Below are positions 9,640 through 22,554 of a stretch of 64,000 bases of DNA, one piece after another. The translations under genes and the position numbers were made by a program. The DNA is from Liquidambar formosana (taxonomy: Eukaryota; Streptophyta; Magnoliopsida; Saxifragales; Altingiaceae): the NCBI GenBank assembly GCA_039720395.1, contig CM077826.1, positions 19,407,053 to 19,471,052 of the forward strand, in the 5' to 3' direction. The notes beneath the pieces were generated by a model. The model did not search any database. It had not been told where the DNA came from and saw only the letters and a list, made by a program, of their open reading frames with translations. How positions within the stretch are numbered: position 1 is the first letter of the stretch; every line of letters begins with the position of its first letter.

Positions 9640-11405
9640 GCCCATGACTAACTCATGTATAGATGACAACCATTTATTGGACTCGCACACCACACCACTC
9701 TGTACCCAAAAATTAATTTCAGGGAAATAATACCAATGCCAATGCAACCAATATTTATTCCTAACCCGCCTAACTAAAATGAACAAATCAATATCAATAT
9801 GTTTCTTCTAAAATAAATATATGTTTACAGTCAATAGAATCCACCTTTGTTAGAGCAATTAAGTTGTTTAATTTTAAAGCTATACAACATTAATTACTTT
9901 AAAATTGGATTATTGGGTATGAATTTTGTACTTCTGAACTAGTAGCTGTTCCTGATCTTCATCATATCAAAATCACCCAAAAGATGAGGCAATCTTTGAG
10001 TAGGATCTTTTGCCATGACGAATGCATGGGGTTGCCCTCCTACAAATTAGATCAAAAGACACCAATGAGTCCATCTCCAAATGAATATGTGTAGAATTCA
10101 ATTAATGACCCAATATGAAGACCAAATCTGATTGCCCTAAGCTTAGCTGTAATGTTAGTAATGACCCAATGTTGACAGTAAATCCCACAATAAAATTACC
10201 CTAGTGATCCCCAATAACACCCCAAAAACCAGGCATTCTAGGATTGCCTCTAGCAGCCCCATCAACACTAATTTTTATAAATACAGACTAATGGGTGGTT
10301 TCCACACAATATGGATCATAAAATTAGGGGAAATGCCCATGGGAAGCTTCGGCGTTTTCTCATTGGTATTGAAACAATTTTGAGTTTAAGACATGGAAAG
10401 CTAGATTTTGGAATACCAAGTGATATTTTTAGTAGAAAGTCATTTCTGCTCCTCCATATGAACCATAACAGGTAAAGGTAAAAAGGTAGTCATATTATGA
10501 GCATAAGGGTGGTTATAGGAAGAGCTAAGATGAATTAAAAATCTAGAAGATAGAGGGTTAAGGCCTTGAATAGCATTAAACCAAACAGCATAAGCATACC
10601 TAGTATGATAAAATTAAACCCAGGGCAGTCCATAAATATATCATCAATGTTCCCTTGGTTACCATGGAAAATGGAACAATCCCCTATTAGGAATAATCTG
10701 CCTATTAGTTAGAGTACACGCTATTGGAAGAGCAGCCTTAGCAATGAGCCAATGAGCCAGAGAGAGAGAAAAAAAAAACACTGAACTTTAGCACAACTGG
10801 AATTTTTCCAAATATATGACCAAGGCAAAGGCAAAGAACACGAGGATAGATTTGACAGCACCTTTACAGGTCTAGCTAGGATGTCATTCCTAACAGACTT
10901 GCCATATGTATATATTTCTTCAACCCGACATGCCCATGGATAAGAAGTAATCTATCCTAAGAAAAACCCAACATGCAGTTCTGAACCTCACAGAATATTG
11001 AGAAGTATCTATTCTGATATCCCAAAAAGTAAATCTTTTTCTGTTATGAGTATATGGGAAAAAATTTTCCATGCTATTTTCCATGTCTTTTCTTGTACCC
11101 ATTTCATCAAACAAGTAGCATGCATCACCTATAATGCTCAAAATTCAACAATTTTTTGACATACACAGACACAGAGAATTAAAGGTTATGCAATGTTCAA
11201 CAATTGAAGCACCCAAAAAATTACAAATTAAAATTACAAAAAAAGAAAAAGAAAAAACCAACAACAGCAACAAATTCAATTCAAAAATATAAGATGAAGG
11301 AGCTTGAAATACAACCAACCTTAAGCATTCATATGACACTCGATAACCTCAAAAGAATTTGAACCAATCTGGAAGCTAGGTTCTGCTCGTGAAAAACCAA
11401 CAAAA
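9640..11405 (-). repeat. Right arm of the 1.75-kb inverted duplication
   Basis: Reverse complement of 2257-3999. This copy is somewhat more complete: near 10680-10735 it keeps LINE sequence (AKAALPIACTLTNRQI in the minus frame) that is deleted in the left arm. The outer end is near 11405, where the left arm abuts the transporter-fragment element. The inner end near 9640 passes into sequence not shared with the left side. Confidence 0.88.
9960..10860 (-). pseudogene. LINE 3' fragment, second copy (inverted)
   Basis: Same zf-RVT and RNase H remnants as at 2790-3680, on the opposite strand, with stops in every frame. The conserved HG-NQ-DIL/IDHIF-type segment and VDGAARGNPRMPGFG block are recognisable. 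It duplicated together with its arm rather than by separate retrotransposition. Confidence 0.7.
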
Positions 11406-12480
11406 ATGGGGTAGAATAAAGGTTAGTGTTAGGGTTATCAAAGCATCATGGAAAAGAGGAGACATTGCCAAGGTCAGCTAAAATTCCAAGCATGGAATTG
11501 AGGATTGGGTTAGGGTTAGGGTTTTGAAAACAAACCCCTAAGGGAGGGAGAGCAAAAAGAGATGAAAGAGAACGAAAGAGATGAGAGAAAATGTGAGGAA
11601 GAACTTCTACCTAAGGTGATAGGTCAAGCGTGGAGTCAAGGATCGGGACTTGGGGTTGCACTTGAGGTTGATTCTTCGCTGGAAGGATTTGCAAATAACA
11701 CCTCTCTAGGAGTCATTTGAAATCCACAGATTTTGGCTTCCGAAATCCACCCTAGATTTGCCCGAAATCCAAATCCATACAATTAAAATGTATCCAAACA
11801 AGGGATTTGGATTTGGAATCCCCTTCAAATCCAGGTTCCCAAACGTACCCTTAGCCTTTCCCTCAAACCTAACAGCCAAGGGAAAATTTTTCTTGTAAAC
11901 CGCAATGGGTCGCCAGCATTTGACTATAAATTTAACAATTAAGGAAGGTTTTGATTTGAAACAATTTTCTTTGGATGGAAATCACATTGGCATCTACATA
12001 GCTTGCCAACCTTGCATCTGGCAATCACCAGCGTTGCTATGAATCTCTCATAATGATGTTTACCTTTACAACCATTGGGATGGCCTAAACAGCCAAAGTG
12101 CCTAATCCATGCCATCTAACAGCAAACCAAATAGAAGAGAATGTCCACAGGGTACAAATCAATCTATAAATTACCTTTCAAATTTTTTCCTCATACCAAT
12201 CATTAATATTTTTAGATAAAAAGAGAGCCAAAATTTTCAGCTATATGAAAACTATAGGTAAACTCTGCAGCATTCACTTTTATCGGACATGGCTGTTTGT
12301 TTTTTTTACTCTGAAGAATGAATAAACCAGTGCAAGCAGGCACTCTGAAATATTTTTCTAAAAATTTTCCATCCATAAACTCATTCAGCATCGATCTTTT
12401 CTCTGGCTTTTTTACTTTTCTTTTCTTTTTCTTTTCCCTTTCTCAATTGAAATCTCAGGCACCTTGCATTATGGTATATT
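11406..12480. other. Intergenic, no gene seen
   Basis: Contains a short GGGTTAGGGTTAGGG run near 11508 that is too short and irregular to be a telomeric tract, a purine-rich stretch at 11540-11610, and AT-rich sequence. The last few hundred bases probably include the 3' UTR of the minus-strand PDI-like gene that ends at 12481. No reading frame here is convincing. Confidence 0.5.
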
Positions 12481-15400
12481 CTATAGTTCATCTTTGGTTT
12501 CTTTATCCTGGGCTTTTAACTTTTTGTTGATGAATGTTGCCAAGTCCTTGGAGCTAGATTTTGTAGAAAGCTTGATCTGCAACATTAAAATGGATCCTCA
12601 GGCCATGGAACACCAAAGAGTACAAATAAATAAAACAAATAAGTATGAAATATAATGAAAAATTACCGGATTTGATTTATCACTCGCTGAGTAAAATAAG
12701 AGTGTTGGATAGTCATCTACCTGCAAAATCAACAAGGCATAAATTCTTCTAAGCATGCTTGCTTTTAGCTTCACCGATTGTCCTCACACTCGTCAACTAA
12801 TATCAAGTGATTCTTGATCAATGAAATTACAGAAACTATAACTAGCAAGGAGACTTCGATCCTTTTCTCTTCTTTTTTTTTTTTTTTTTTTTTTTCCCTC
12901 CTTTTTTTCTCATTAATTTTTTTTTTCCTATTTGTAAAGCTGATTGCTCCAATTCCATCCCCACTTAAAAATCAAGACATTACCACAATATTTCATTAAG
13001 ACAGGTCGATCATAGATACAAAGCTGGAACAACGATGAGGCTCAATTCAAGCTAAATGAGAACAAAGAGATGAACTAAACAATCATATATCCAAGCAATC
13101 ATATGATGACATCCCACAGATGGATTTTTTTTTTTTTTTTATAAACAGTCTCAATATTGAGCTAAGCCATTCCAACATAGATAACAACCCTTGATACTGG
13201 GGCATGGAAAAATAGGATTCATGCAATCAGTAGCACTTGGTAGCAGACCAGAAATGTTAACATGAAATCTTTGTTAGCAAATACCTGCAGTTTTGGATGT
13301 TCATTTGCGGAAGCATCTATCCTTGCAAAAATTAAATTATCCAACCCTTTGAAGTGCTTAGCCAACTTTTCTATCTGCTTGCTTGTGGTCTCACAGTTGA
13401 TACACCAAGGTGTGCGTACCTGTTTTCAGGACAGCTTAATAGGGTTATTCCAAAAGGGAAATTGCAGTAATATCACTCTGCAAAATTCTGGAAACAATGA
13501 AGCTTCATGAGGTATTATGGAAAAGAATATTTGGATATGGTTCTAGAAAGTTCTCAATACTACCATATTTGAAGCAAAGGAAAATTAATAATATGTAGTT
13601 AATGATTTCTTTGATCTCCATAATGAAAGAAAATGGTTCCTCTATGTTTACCGGGAAGCTACATTGACACTAATAATGAAAATGGCTCGCAGCAGACCAT
13701 GAACTTCTCATCCATCTCATACTAGGCAAAAAACTCAGACAATACAGGTTATTAAACATAAGAAATAAATTGCGCCTCATCCAAATCTACTTCTCTTCAT
13801 TCATTCATAATTAAATTTTCTGTACAATATGCAAACCTATCTCCCTGATATAATGATGCACAACTCATCAGGCAGCATACAAACACTTCTTTTTCAGATT
13901 TCATTTGTGTCAAACGAAGCATGATTTCATTTCTTATCAAAACTTTTTTTTTTTTTTTTTTTTTTTTTTAAGGGAAAAAAAAATGGTTCCACTCAACATT
14001 CAGACACAAGGGAATTGTGCGAAAAGTAAAGAGAAAAGATAGTAGCAGTAAGGATATATGCAGACCTCCAGAACGACATGCTTGGGACTGCTCAAAACTA
14101 AGTCATCAAATGTCTTTCCTACAATGATCTGGATGCTTTCCTCTTTCTGCAATTATCAAAATCCCACAATATGTTTGAGCTTAAGGATAATGAGAAACAA
14201 TTTCAAAGTCTTATTAGTTCATATCAGCATAAACAAGTAAAACAAATAATGGGGCATCTGGATGTCCCATAGATATTGAACAAGTCCATTGTGTAACTTT
14301 TGTTTTATATGTAATTTGATATAAGCCAACTGTGTCTATTATAGAAATTGAATAAGTCAGTTTTGCTTGGTACTTGTTTAAAATAAGGGCATTAAATAAA
14401 TTCGACCTCATTCATTTTTCTTTCCCGATGGCTATGGCAATGTCTTCACATTACATTACTGACTTGTAAGTTAACAAAATGGACTGATTCACTTTCAAGG
14501 GATTCCTAACTATCCCTAAATAAACAACTTTGAAAGCCATTATAATCTGGACAAATGAATAGACATATGAAACGGCAAATGTAGTAATGATGATGATGTT
14601 GGTAGCAACAGCAGCAGCAAGAAGAACAGGAAAAGAAGAATTACTTTACAGAAATAAGTCAGAGAGTTTTAAAGGAAAAAAAAAAATACAAAGAATTGCA
14701 GAATCAGAGAGGAGATAGATGGTATTTCAATTTTTAACCCTTTTTTTCCTGCAAAACAGCACTTTCAAGCAATGGAAAAGGGACCTAAAAGCAATGACTG
14801 ATGTTGTTTCAAGAAGAAGACAGTAATTCCCTCCCCATCTTACCCATAACACACCCAAAAAAAAAAAAAAAAAAAAAAAAAATGGAGAAGAAGAAGAAGA
14901 AGCAGCATAAGACAGCAACACAGAATCTACTGGAATTTTAATATTCATTTCCCACCCCTTGCAAACTTGAGCCAGTTTATGGAAAAATAAATGAGGAACT
15001 GATAATTGAGGACTCTACTCTCCTTAGCAAAAAAACCTGAGGCTTTTCAACCTTGAAGTTAAAATCCAAAAGCTGATCTAATGAGTCAATCTTCACATCC
15101 TAACCTTTATCTAACAAGGAAATATGCTTCTGGATGCCCAAGAACACACACACACACGCACACTGCTATGATATTGGGCATGATTCGGAAAGAAACAATA
15201 AATGAGACACTCACATCATCTGGTATTGGCTGTGATTTGAAGTATGGTGACAGAGTACCATGCAGAAGCCCCATGCAGAACTCCTAAAAAATCCAATTCA
15301 TAATACCATCTTAGTGCATAAGTAGATATTTCTTGAAAGGCAAAAATGCAAAATCAAAATAAGCAAAGACCATTACTTCTATTTTGCTTGGTGTTGGATC

Positions 15401-18400
15401 CGACTCTAACAAATACTTTGAGTTGATTTTGTTATCGAAAGCAGTCACCTATAAGGAAAAGAGAGAAAAAAAATACTTGCATCACTTCATTGCTTCAACT
15501 GAAGTAATTGTAAAACTGAAATTTTCATCCACAAGAAAAGTCACATATTGGGAAACTAACAACGGTGTCCTCTGATTCTTCAAGCCCAAATAAAGTTAAG
15601 AAGGGCTTTGCAAGGTTGTCCTCCGAAATGTCAACGTATATAAACATTATCTGCAACCGAGAAGACGACGTTTCATGAAACATTATAGCAAAGGGAGACT
15701 GATTAGTCCAGAAGCTTCAAAGATAGGTAATTTTTTATGATACTTCAAAGATAGGTAATTAACCTTTGAGATGAACTTTCTTGCAATATCTTGAAGAGGC
15801 TTAAGAAGGTTCTTGAAGTCATCAACGTTTGCAAAGATAAAAACCTGGATGAAATTGAAGGTCATTAGAAGATTTACCTCATAAGCATGCTTCGAAATAT
15901 ATAAATTTATGATTAGTATTCAGCTTCACTGAAGTTATGATTATGAGTCTAATTTCAGAAATGGGCTGCTTTGCAGAATAATGCAGCCATGCACTGCATA
16001 CATAATACTTTCAGGGGAGTGTGCTACGGAAACAGATTCCACGAGTCCTATAGAACACAGATAGAAGCTTTTGAGTGGAGCTTATTTAGGAGCAACGGTA
16101 AAAGGTCCAACTTACATTGTTATTTTAAGCAAAGTTACAGTTCTTAGTTCTGAGTTGTCTGAGTTCAGCATTTCAGGTTTTTAAGAACTAAGTCTCTACT
16201 ATAATTTTTTTTTTTTTTGATAAGGTAAAGTCTCTACTATAATTAAAAATATATATATAAATAAATTAATAATAAATATATGAGACTCAATGTGCTTCCC
16301 AGGTTCTATTCATTGTCCAGATTATCAAACACATTAGGTAATACTCAACAATTTATTACCAAACTCGACTCAACAAAGTTTCCTTTATTAAAAAATGGGT
16401 TTTCTTAACGTGTGCCCTAACGGCACATGCTAAGCTGCAATTAATAACCAAATCATTACATGAAAAAAATGTGTTTTCACAGTTTTCCAAGCATTTTCAC
16501 ATTTTTCCAAGCAACTTTCACCATTTACAATGCATTTTAATCATTTCCAATGCAATGATTGGGTCATTAATTGCAGCTTAACATGTGCCCTTAGGGAACA
16601 CGTTAAGAAAACCCTTAAAAAATAAATAAATAAAATAACTGTTCCTTATTTGAAGTCCTTTACATGACCTAACAATTTTAAGAGTACAAAGACAAAAAGG
16701 AAAAAGAGAAAAAAACAAAGACCCATTTAAACAAAATAAAAATCAGCTTCATAAAATAAATAAATAAATCAATGGAGAAAAAAAATATAGGGGAAGTAAC
16801 AGCAACCTGGAGTTTGATAGGGCTGGAATAGACTCTGAGGGAATTATGTTCAGTCAGTACATTGACCAATGGAAACTTGTTATAGTCCAAAAACTCCAAA
16901 ATCTTGTCTGTTCTGAAGGTGCCTTCTGCAAAACCAAACAAATTTATGATTCAATATATCATTAACTCTGACTAATCCACCAAACAAAATTAAAATTAAA
17001 ATTTCACATCAGTATAAACAAGTCTCCTTATGCAGTTCAAATCCCTTCAGCTAAAAACGAAACTGATTGTAATCAAATATCCCAAAAGCATATTGTGACA
17101 TCCAAAAATAAAAATAAAAAGATTCCCATCCTTTGCAGCCATTACAAGATAAGTGTAATAAGCAATGACTAGAGGGCCCACTTGGAAAAACCAGCATGTC
17201 AATAAAGTATTCATTATTACTTACTACCAAAACACCAACTTACCGTAAGTAGTGTATTTTTCTGGCTCACTTTTGACAAGACCAAGGAAATTTTTATCAT
17301 TAGATTTTATATCTGGGAAGAGGGCTTTGGCAGATTCAGAATTGCTCACTTCAACAAACTGAATTTCATTGTCAGAGGTTGCTGCCTTTAAGAATTCTTC
17401 ATATTCATGTCCCTGAAAAAGGTTTCATATGATGTAAATAAATCCATAAGAATACCAGCAAAATTGGACCAAAGACACATCTGGTATATATGTTAATTTT
17501 AGCGTTTTATTTTGAAATGATAATATTATAACAGCTAGATGGGCGTGAATCAACAAAGCATGAAATGGAGCTAGATGGCGAATGAGTTATATAGTCAACA
17601 CCGGGTAGTTGGGATACAAGTCTTTGTTGGGTTGAGTTGTTTTCTTTAACAAGATTCTTGGGGATTTATGTAACTACAACTGCACAGTCAATCTTAACTT
17701 CTCATGCAATCAATTGAGCTTCCCCAGTGGCTAACTAAGGAATTGAATTGAAATTTAAGTATAAGCTTGTCTCGTTTAACTCACTTAAATGGTGAATAAG
17801 CCACTCTGATCTGTTTCTCAAGCCAATCCCAAACAGTTTACAGGCAGCTCGATTAGTATCACATATAGATCTTTTAGGCACATAGTTTTACACTTTTACT
17901 TAAATGGGATATAATTATTAAGTACTAGTTTCTCCCAAATTGACATCTCCATTACCTTTTCATGAAAAATCCAACTAAATAAATGACATTTCCCTTTTAA
18001 AATCAGAAAATAAAAGAGAATTCCTCATCTCAATGCTGGTGGAGGATTGGTGTTGACTTTGCTTAAGTTAAGCATAGAGAATATATATATATATACACAC
18101 ACAAGGGGGAGGGGAAAAAAAAAAAAAAGGCAAAGCCATTCTTAGTCCCTGTTACTAGAATTCTGACGTATCTACCACTCTACGAGCTTATTGGCTTTTA
18201 CCGGCCTGCAATCGAGGAAAAGTAAACCTAGCCATTGGGTAGTAAAGAGATATTTTCCACCATCTTAGAATATGGACAAAAAATGGACAAGTTGCCATCC
18301 CCCAAAGAAAAATTTATTTATAGAAGAAAGGGAAAAAAAAAATGCAGAGAAAGCAAGTCCTCTTGCAGTTATTTAACAAGAAGAGTGCCTGGCTATAATT

Positions 18401-19893
18401 AAAATTAGTCACCAATAGGCATAGGCTCATTTACCTCCTTAATTGCTTCCAGAATATCACTTATTTCAGAAAACAACAAATACCTCAAATGTTCCATTGG
18501 TGTTCATACTAAATCTGCTCCCAATATTTAGTTATGGTTATTACTTGTTACTCTCACTTGAATCTCAAACTGACTGAGTCTACAACTGAAATATATATAA
18601 TATTGATGGTTCAGATGAAGAGAATCAGCATCAGGGCTATTGTGCAATCAGCAATCACTAAGAGAGTGATATAACTGCTGCTTCTTGATACTCAGTGCTA
18701 AATCCTGCTTGAGATAATATCGCATTAACGAAAAACAAGTACATCGTAAAGATTCTAAAATAATTCAAGAATCAGATTTTCAAAATCCCTTTCCATATCA
18801 GTACAAGAAAAATTACCAGATTCCACATACCTCAAATTTCTCAAAAAGCCCTATAACGAGCATATGGTGCTTCTTTAGAAACTCTTCTGCTTCAGCTACT
18901 GAGCTTATTCTAATAACAGGCACACCGGTCTTCTTCCTCGTCCAGATCACAATATCTTGCCTGATTGAAAATTGGCCCCACAAAAACAAATCATTTCAAA
19001 TCAACTTGTATCTACACCTAAGCAATTAAAATGAAAATCAAACATATTTATTCATATATTAGGCGAAATGAGATAAATAGAGGGTTTGATCATGTGCAAA
19101 CGAAAACTACTAACTGCCCTAGTAACAAGGAGCAAATTTATTAAGTTAAAAATGCTATGAGGACAAGAGTATGGCCGAAAAAGAACACAGATCGAGGCAG
19201 TGAGAAAAGACATTTCAATTTATCACTTAACAACAATAAAGATGGCCCTGAATAGAGTTGAATGTCGAAAAGGATTCATGTAGCCTACCCAAATGTAAAT
19301 AAGAATATAAGACTTCGCTGAATTATAATTATATTTCAGACTTATGGAAAGGCCACTTACGATGAAAATCCACCACTATAAACTTCAGAACTCCCATTGA
19401 CAAACAGAAGCAGAGTAGGAAATCCCTTGATCCCAAGAAGCGAAGCAGCCTTGGGATACCGCTCGGCGTCAAGCTTCCCCATCAAAAGGGTACTTCCCAA
19501 TTCCTTCAATGACATTGCAGCCTCTGCAAATTGAGGCATAAGCTCCGCACTCCTTGCACACCAGGGGGCATACCCAAGAACCAGAACAAACTCATTTCCA
19601 TCAATGACCCTCTTGGTATTATCATTGCTAAGCTCAAGAACTACCCTCTGCGCCTTGCTAAGAACCTCAGCCTCAGACGATCTCACATGGCTTCCTTCAT
19701 CTTGTTTTTGTTGCTCCTCTGCTTCATCCAGTGCTATGAGTTCTTCAATACCATCCAAATCAGCATCATCATTCTCATTTGTAACGGGCTCAGAAGCCAT
19801 GATGGAGGTGAAGAAACTCAGTAATAGCAAAAGGGTAAGGGTGAAATAGATGAACCTCGAAGTGGGTGTCGGTGTAAACATGATGTTGAACAC
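12481..19893 (-). CDS. PDIL1-6-like: Protein disulfide isomerase-like protein (PDIL1-5/1-6 type), 12 exons, 541 aa
   Basis: Exons in transcript order: 19893-19361, 18960-18831, 17412-17244, 16925-16807, 15844-15764, 15650-15564, 15448-15377, 15283-15215, 14146-14066, 13419-13285, 12720-12667, 12576-12481. All introns are GT-AG and phases agree, giving 541 aa, close to the family's usual length. Residues 1-35 form a signal peptide (hydrophobic [16 protein letters not shown]1 or M5 may start). An acidic linker at 38-66 is followed by a thioredoxin-like domain with APWCARS at 109-115, which lacks the second cysteine. Thioredoxin-like b domains follow, then a second a-type domain with TPWCINC at 450-456, and a C-terminal KDEL for ER retention. 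The family helps form or chaperone disulfides in the ER. The degenerate first site and unusual CINC second site are typical of this subgroup, so redox activity is probably limited or altered. The gene symbol reflects the subgroup; orthology to 1-5 versus 1-6 is not resolved. Confidence 0.95.
16397..16614. mobile_element. Mutator-like MITE in intron 4 of the PDI-like gene, 218 bp
   Basis: Terminal inverted repeats of about 48 bp begin GGGTTTTCTTAACGTGT at both ends. A perfect 9-bp duplication TTAAAAAAT flanks it (16388-16396 and 16615-16623). Short TIR-only elements with 9-bp duplications are typical of Mutator-derived MITEs. It lies in the intron between exons 4 and 5 and leaves the splice sites untouched. 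Confidence 0.9.
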
Positions 19894-20333
19894 TATACGA
19901 TTATGGGGTCTTGGAGGATTTTGCAGTGGATCTTTGCTTGGTGATTGAAGGAATGTGTCTGGGTTTTAGGGTTTCCAGTCAAAAAGGTGCAGCAATCCTG
20001 GGAAGATCTTGGTGAAAGAAGCTTTAATTGGGGTTCGGGGATATTGTCAAATGGCTATGGAAATGAAGGTGTATGTATGTGGAGATATACACTGAATATG
20101 ACTTTCAACACTTTTTTGACGACTCCATTTGGGCACTCCTTCCTTTCATTGTACGGATTAGTACAAAATTTACAAAGGAAAGTTAATAAATAAATAAATA
20201 ATTACAAAGGAAATTCAAAATTTACCATTTGGGGATCACATCATTTCAGAGTTTTTATTTAGGCACCATTTGTGTACATACTGTACGAGCAGTGACACCA
20301 CGTTGCTTAAAATCATGTAATATATTTTAGGCA
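19894..20333. other. 5' flank of the PDI-like gene
   Basis: Contains the presumed 5' leader and promoter of the minus-strand PDI-like gene. No clear TATA box was picked out. No coding sequence is supported; the ORF at 19945-20193 has no recognisable content. Confidence 0.4.
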
Positions 20334-21512
20334 ATATGGCAAAATGATAGGCCAAATTAAAAGTAATCCTAAAAAACTTAAAACTCTTATATTTCATTCA
20401 AAGCCGTAATAATGAATTTTAATTCTTAAACGAGGGTATATTAGAGTCAAATGTCTATTATACCATTTTAATAAAAAAAAATTTCTTTTTTTGTCCTACC
20501 CATATCTTATCATATCATGCTCTCTCTCCTTATTAAATGAAACTTAACTTTAATACTTCTCTTCCTTTTTATTGTTTATTTAGAGCATCTCTCTCCAATA
20601 GGCTAATTATCTAACCTCTTTAGTTATTTTAGATAGTCAAATCACTTTTCTTCTTTTCCAATGGCTTAGTTATATCGTTATTGTTTTAACTATCGTTATT
20701 TCGGCTAGTTATATTTAGTTAGCAAATGTTCAGTAGCTAAACTATTTTTACTTCAAAAAAGTGACACTTGTCATCTCTATATGCATCATTTCCTTTTTAT
20801 CTCTCCACCAAATGATTAAAAAAAAAAAGATTATTAATAAAAATTTAAAATAACTAATACCCTTGGAGTACTCACTTAGATAGCTATCTAGTTATTTAAA
20901 AAATGTCATTTTGCTAACTAAAGTAACAAAAAAATAACTAGTACCCTTGGAGATGCTCTAAGGGGTTTAGCTATCTAACTCGTTTGACTAGTCAAATTAC
21001 CTTTTTCCTTCTCCAAAAGGTTAGCTAATTTAGCTATCGTTATTTTAACTAGTTACATTTAGGTAGCGAATGCTCGCTAGCTAAATTATTTTTAGTTAAA
21101 AAAGTAACACCTATCTTTTCTTTATGCATCATTTTATCTTTATCTTTCTACCAAATGATTAAAAAAAGAAAGATTATTAATAATTTTTTTTAAATAGCTC
21201 AAAAATAACTAGTATCCTTTGAATACTCATTTAGATAGCTAGCTAGCTATTTTAAAAAATGTCATTTTACTACCTAAAGTAACAAAAAAATTAGTTATTA
21301 CCCATGGATCTGCTCTTAGAGTCTTAGGTGGGATGAAAAAAATAAATAAAAAAATTAAAAAGGGATATAATGGGTATTAAAAAATAGTAGATGGTAAATC
21401 CCTTCTTTTGGGAATTAAAGTCTATTACTACCGTTTTGAATGCAATAAGGGAGATTTGACCCTTTATTAATTACTTTTATTTTGACCCACCATTTGGTCA
21501 TTTTCTTAATAT
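20334..21512. mobile_element. Outer MITE (family B) split by a tandem pair of inner MITEs
   Basis: The left part (about 20334-20570) and the right part (about 21320-21512) are inverted relatives: the left contains GGCCAAATTAAAAGTAATCC and the right, reverse-complemented, contains GGGTCAAAATAAAAGTAATT, followed by similar CATTCAAA..GTAATAA and TTTTAATTC blocks. A further copy of the left part begins near 63640. The two ends are separated by the tandem inner elements, indicating insertion of those into an existing MITE. Exact outer ends and target duplication are uncertain. Confidence 0.65.
20583..21318. repeat. Tandem pair of related MITEs, period about 342 bp
   Basis: The first unit (20583-20959) has inverted ends GAGCATCTCTCTCCAATAGG and, at its right, CCCTTGGAGATGCTC. 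A second diverged unit follows directly to about 21318. Shared blocks such as CCAAATGATTAAAAAA (20809 and 21151), TATCGTTATTTTAACTAGTTA-like words and TAGATAGCTA recur in the same order. The ends resemble Harbinger/Tourist-type MITEs (GAGCATCTCC), but the flanking TTA and TAA do not match exactly. Confidence 0.75.
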
Positions 21513-21542
21513 TTTATGATTGTTATGTAATAATATTATATA

Positions 21543-22533
21543 CGGAGAGGATTCCATTAACAAGTGGTATAAGAGTTTTACTTTTACACCTATTTTTAAC
21601 CTTAAATCTCTTTCAATCCAATGGCCTCATTTAATACCCTTTAACTTGGTATTTGGGTTGGAATCGGGTCAAGTTAACCAAAACCCATCCCAATAAGCTT
21701 ACCTGTTCTAAGCCGGCTATTTCCATAACTCTTTCTACTTCTCTTTCGACTCCAGCATTACACACATCTACCCAGTTCACTGTATAGACTACAGAGCTTG
21801 AATCTTTGAAGGAACACACTTCAGAAACAAAAATGACCACAAGTCTACAAACAAATATAGCACCACCATGGAATTGAAAGCGGAAGAAAATGAAATTCTC
21901 CAATCAAAAAGGGGAAAAAAATTACAGGTTCAATGCACAAGAACAAATAATTTTGAGGCTCAATTTTGTTCTTTTTTTTTTTTTCCTATAATTTTAAAAG
22001 CAATCCAAAGAGTTGAAAAATTTGTGAAGTCCCTTGCTATATCCCTTTACCCCGATCTCCGCTGTGAAAATGAATTGAGTAGTCGCAAATAACTCACAAT
22101 CTACGCAAGTAACCTACACTTCTACCCGTAACAATCATGACCATGAAATAGCATGGAGAAACTTCATTCTAGTTAAGAAATCTTGGGCGGTGAGGGAGTG
22201 ATTGAAATGGGAGTTGGGGCACGACAGAGAGATGTAGAAATGAATGCTCCGTACAGCCAGGCCTCATTACATGATCTTTAAATCCGTGCGCCGTGATAAC
22301 GTGATTACAATGGGTTTGGGGCTTGGAAGGAGGCAGGGAGAGATCAGGCATAAAAATGGTTTAATTGAATGGGACGGGTCTTTGGTTTAATTATAACCCG
22401 ACCCAATTCTAACCTAAATTTGGAGTTAAACGTAAAAAGTGGGGTTAGTAGGGCTGTTGGATTGAAAGAGATCTAAGGCTGTAAAAATGTGTAAAAGTAA
22501 AATTCTTACACAAGATGTCAATGGAACCCTCCC
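21543..22533. mobile_element. Mutator-like non-autonomous element, 991 bp
   Basis: Perfect 9-bp direct repeats TATTATATA sit at 21534-21542 and 22534-22542. The ends are long inverted repeats (about 80 bp): CGGAGAGGATTCCATTAAC at the left and, reverse-complemented, GGGAGGGTTCCATTGACAT at the right, both continuing through TTTTACTTTTACAC and ATCTCTTTCAATCCAA. The roughly 800-bp interior is different in texture and contains a minus-strand frame (21631-21903) with no recognisable domain, so a captured sequence is possible but unproven. Confidence 0.88.
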
Positions 22534-22554
22534 TATTATATATTATATATTATA

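Noticed and set aside
11505..11525. GGGTTAGGGTTAGGG as an interstitial telomere
   Set aside because: Only about three irregular units, not the plant TTTAGGG repeat in tandem; likely chance or a simple repeat.
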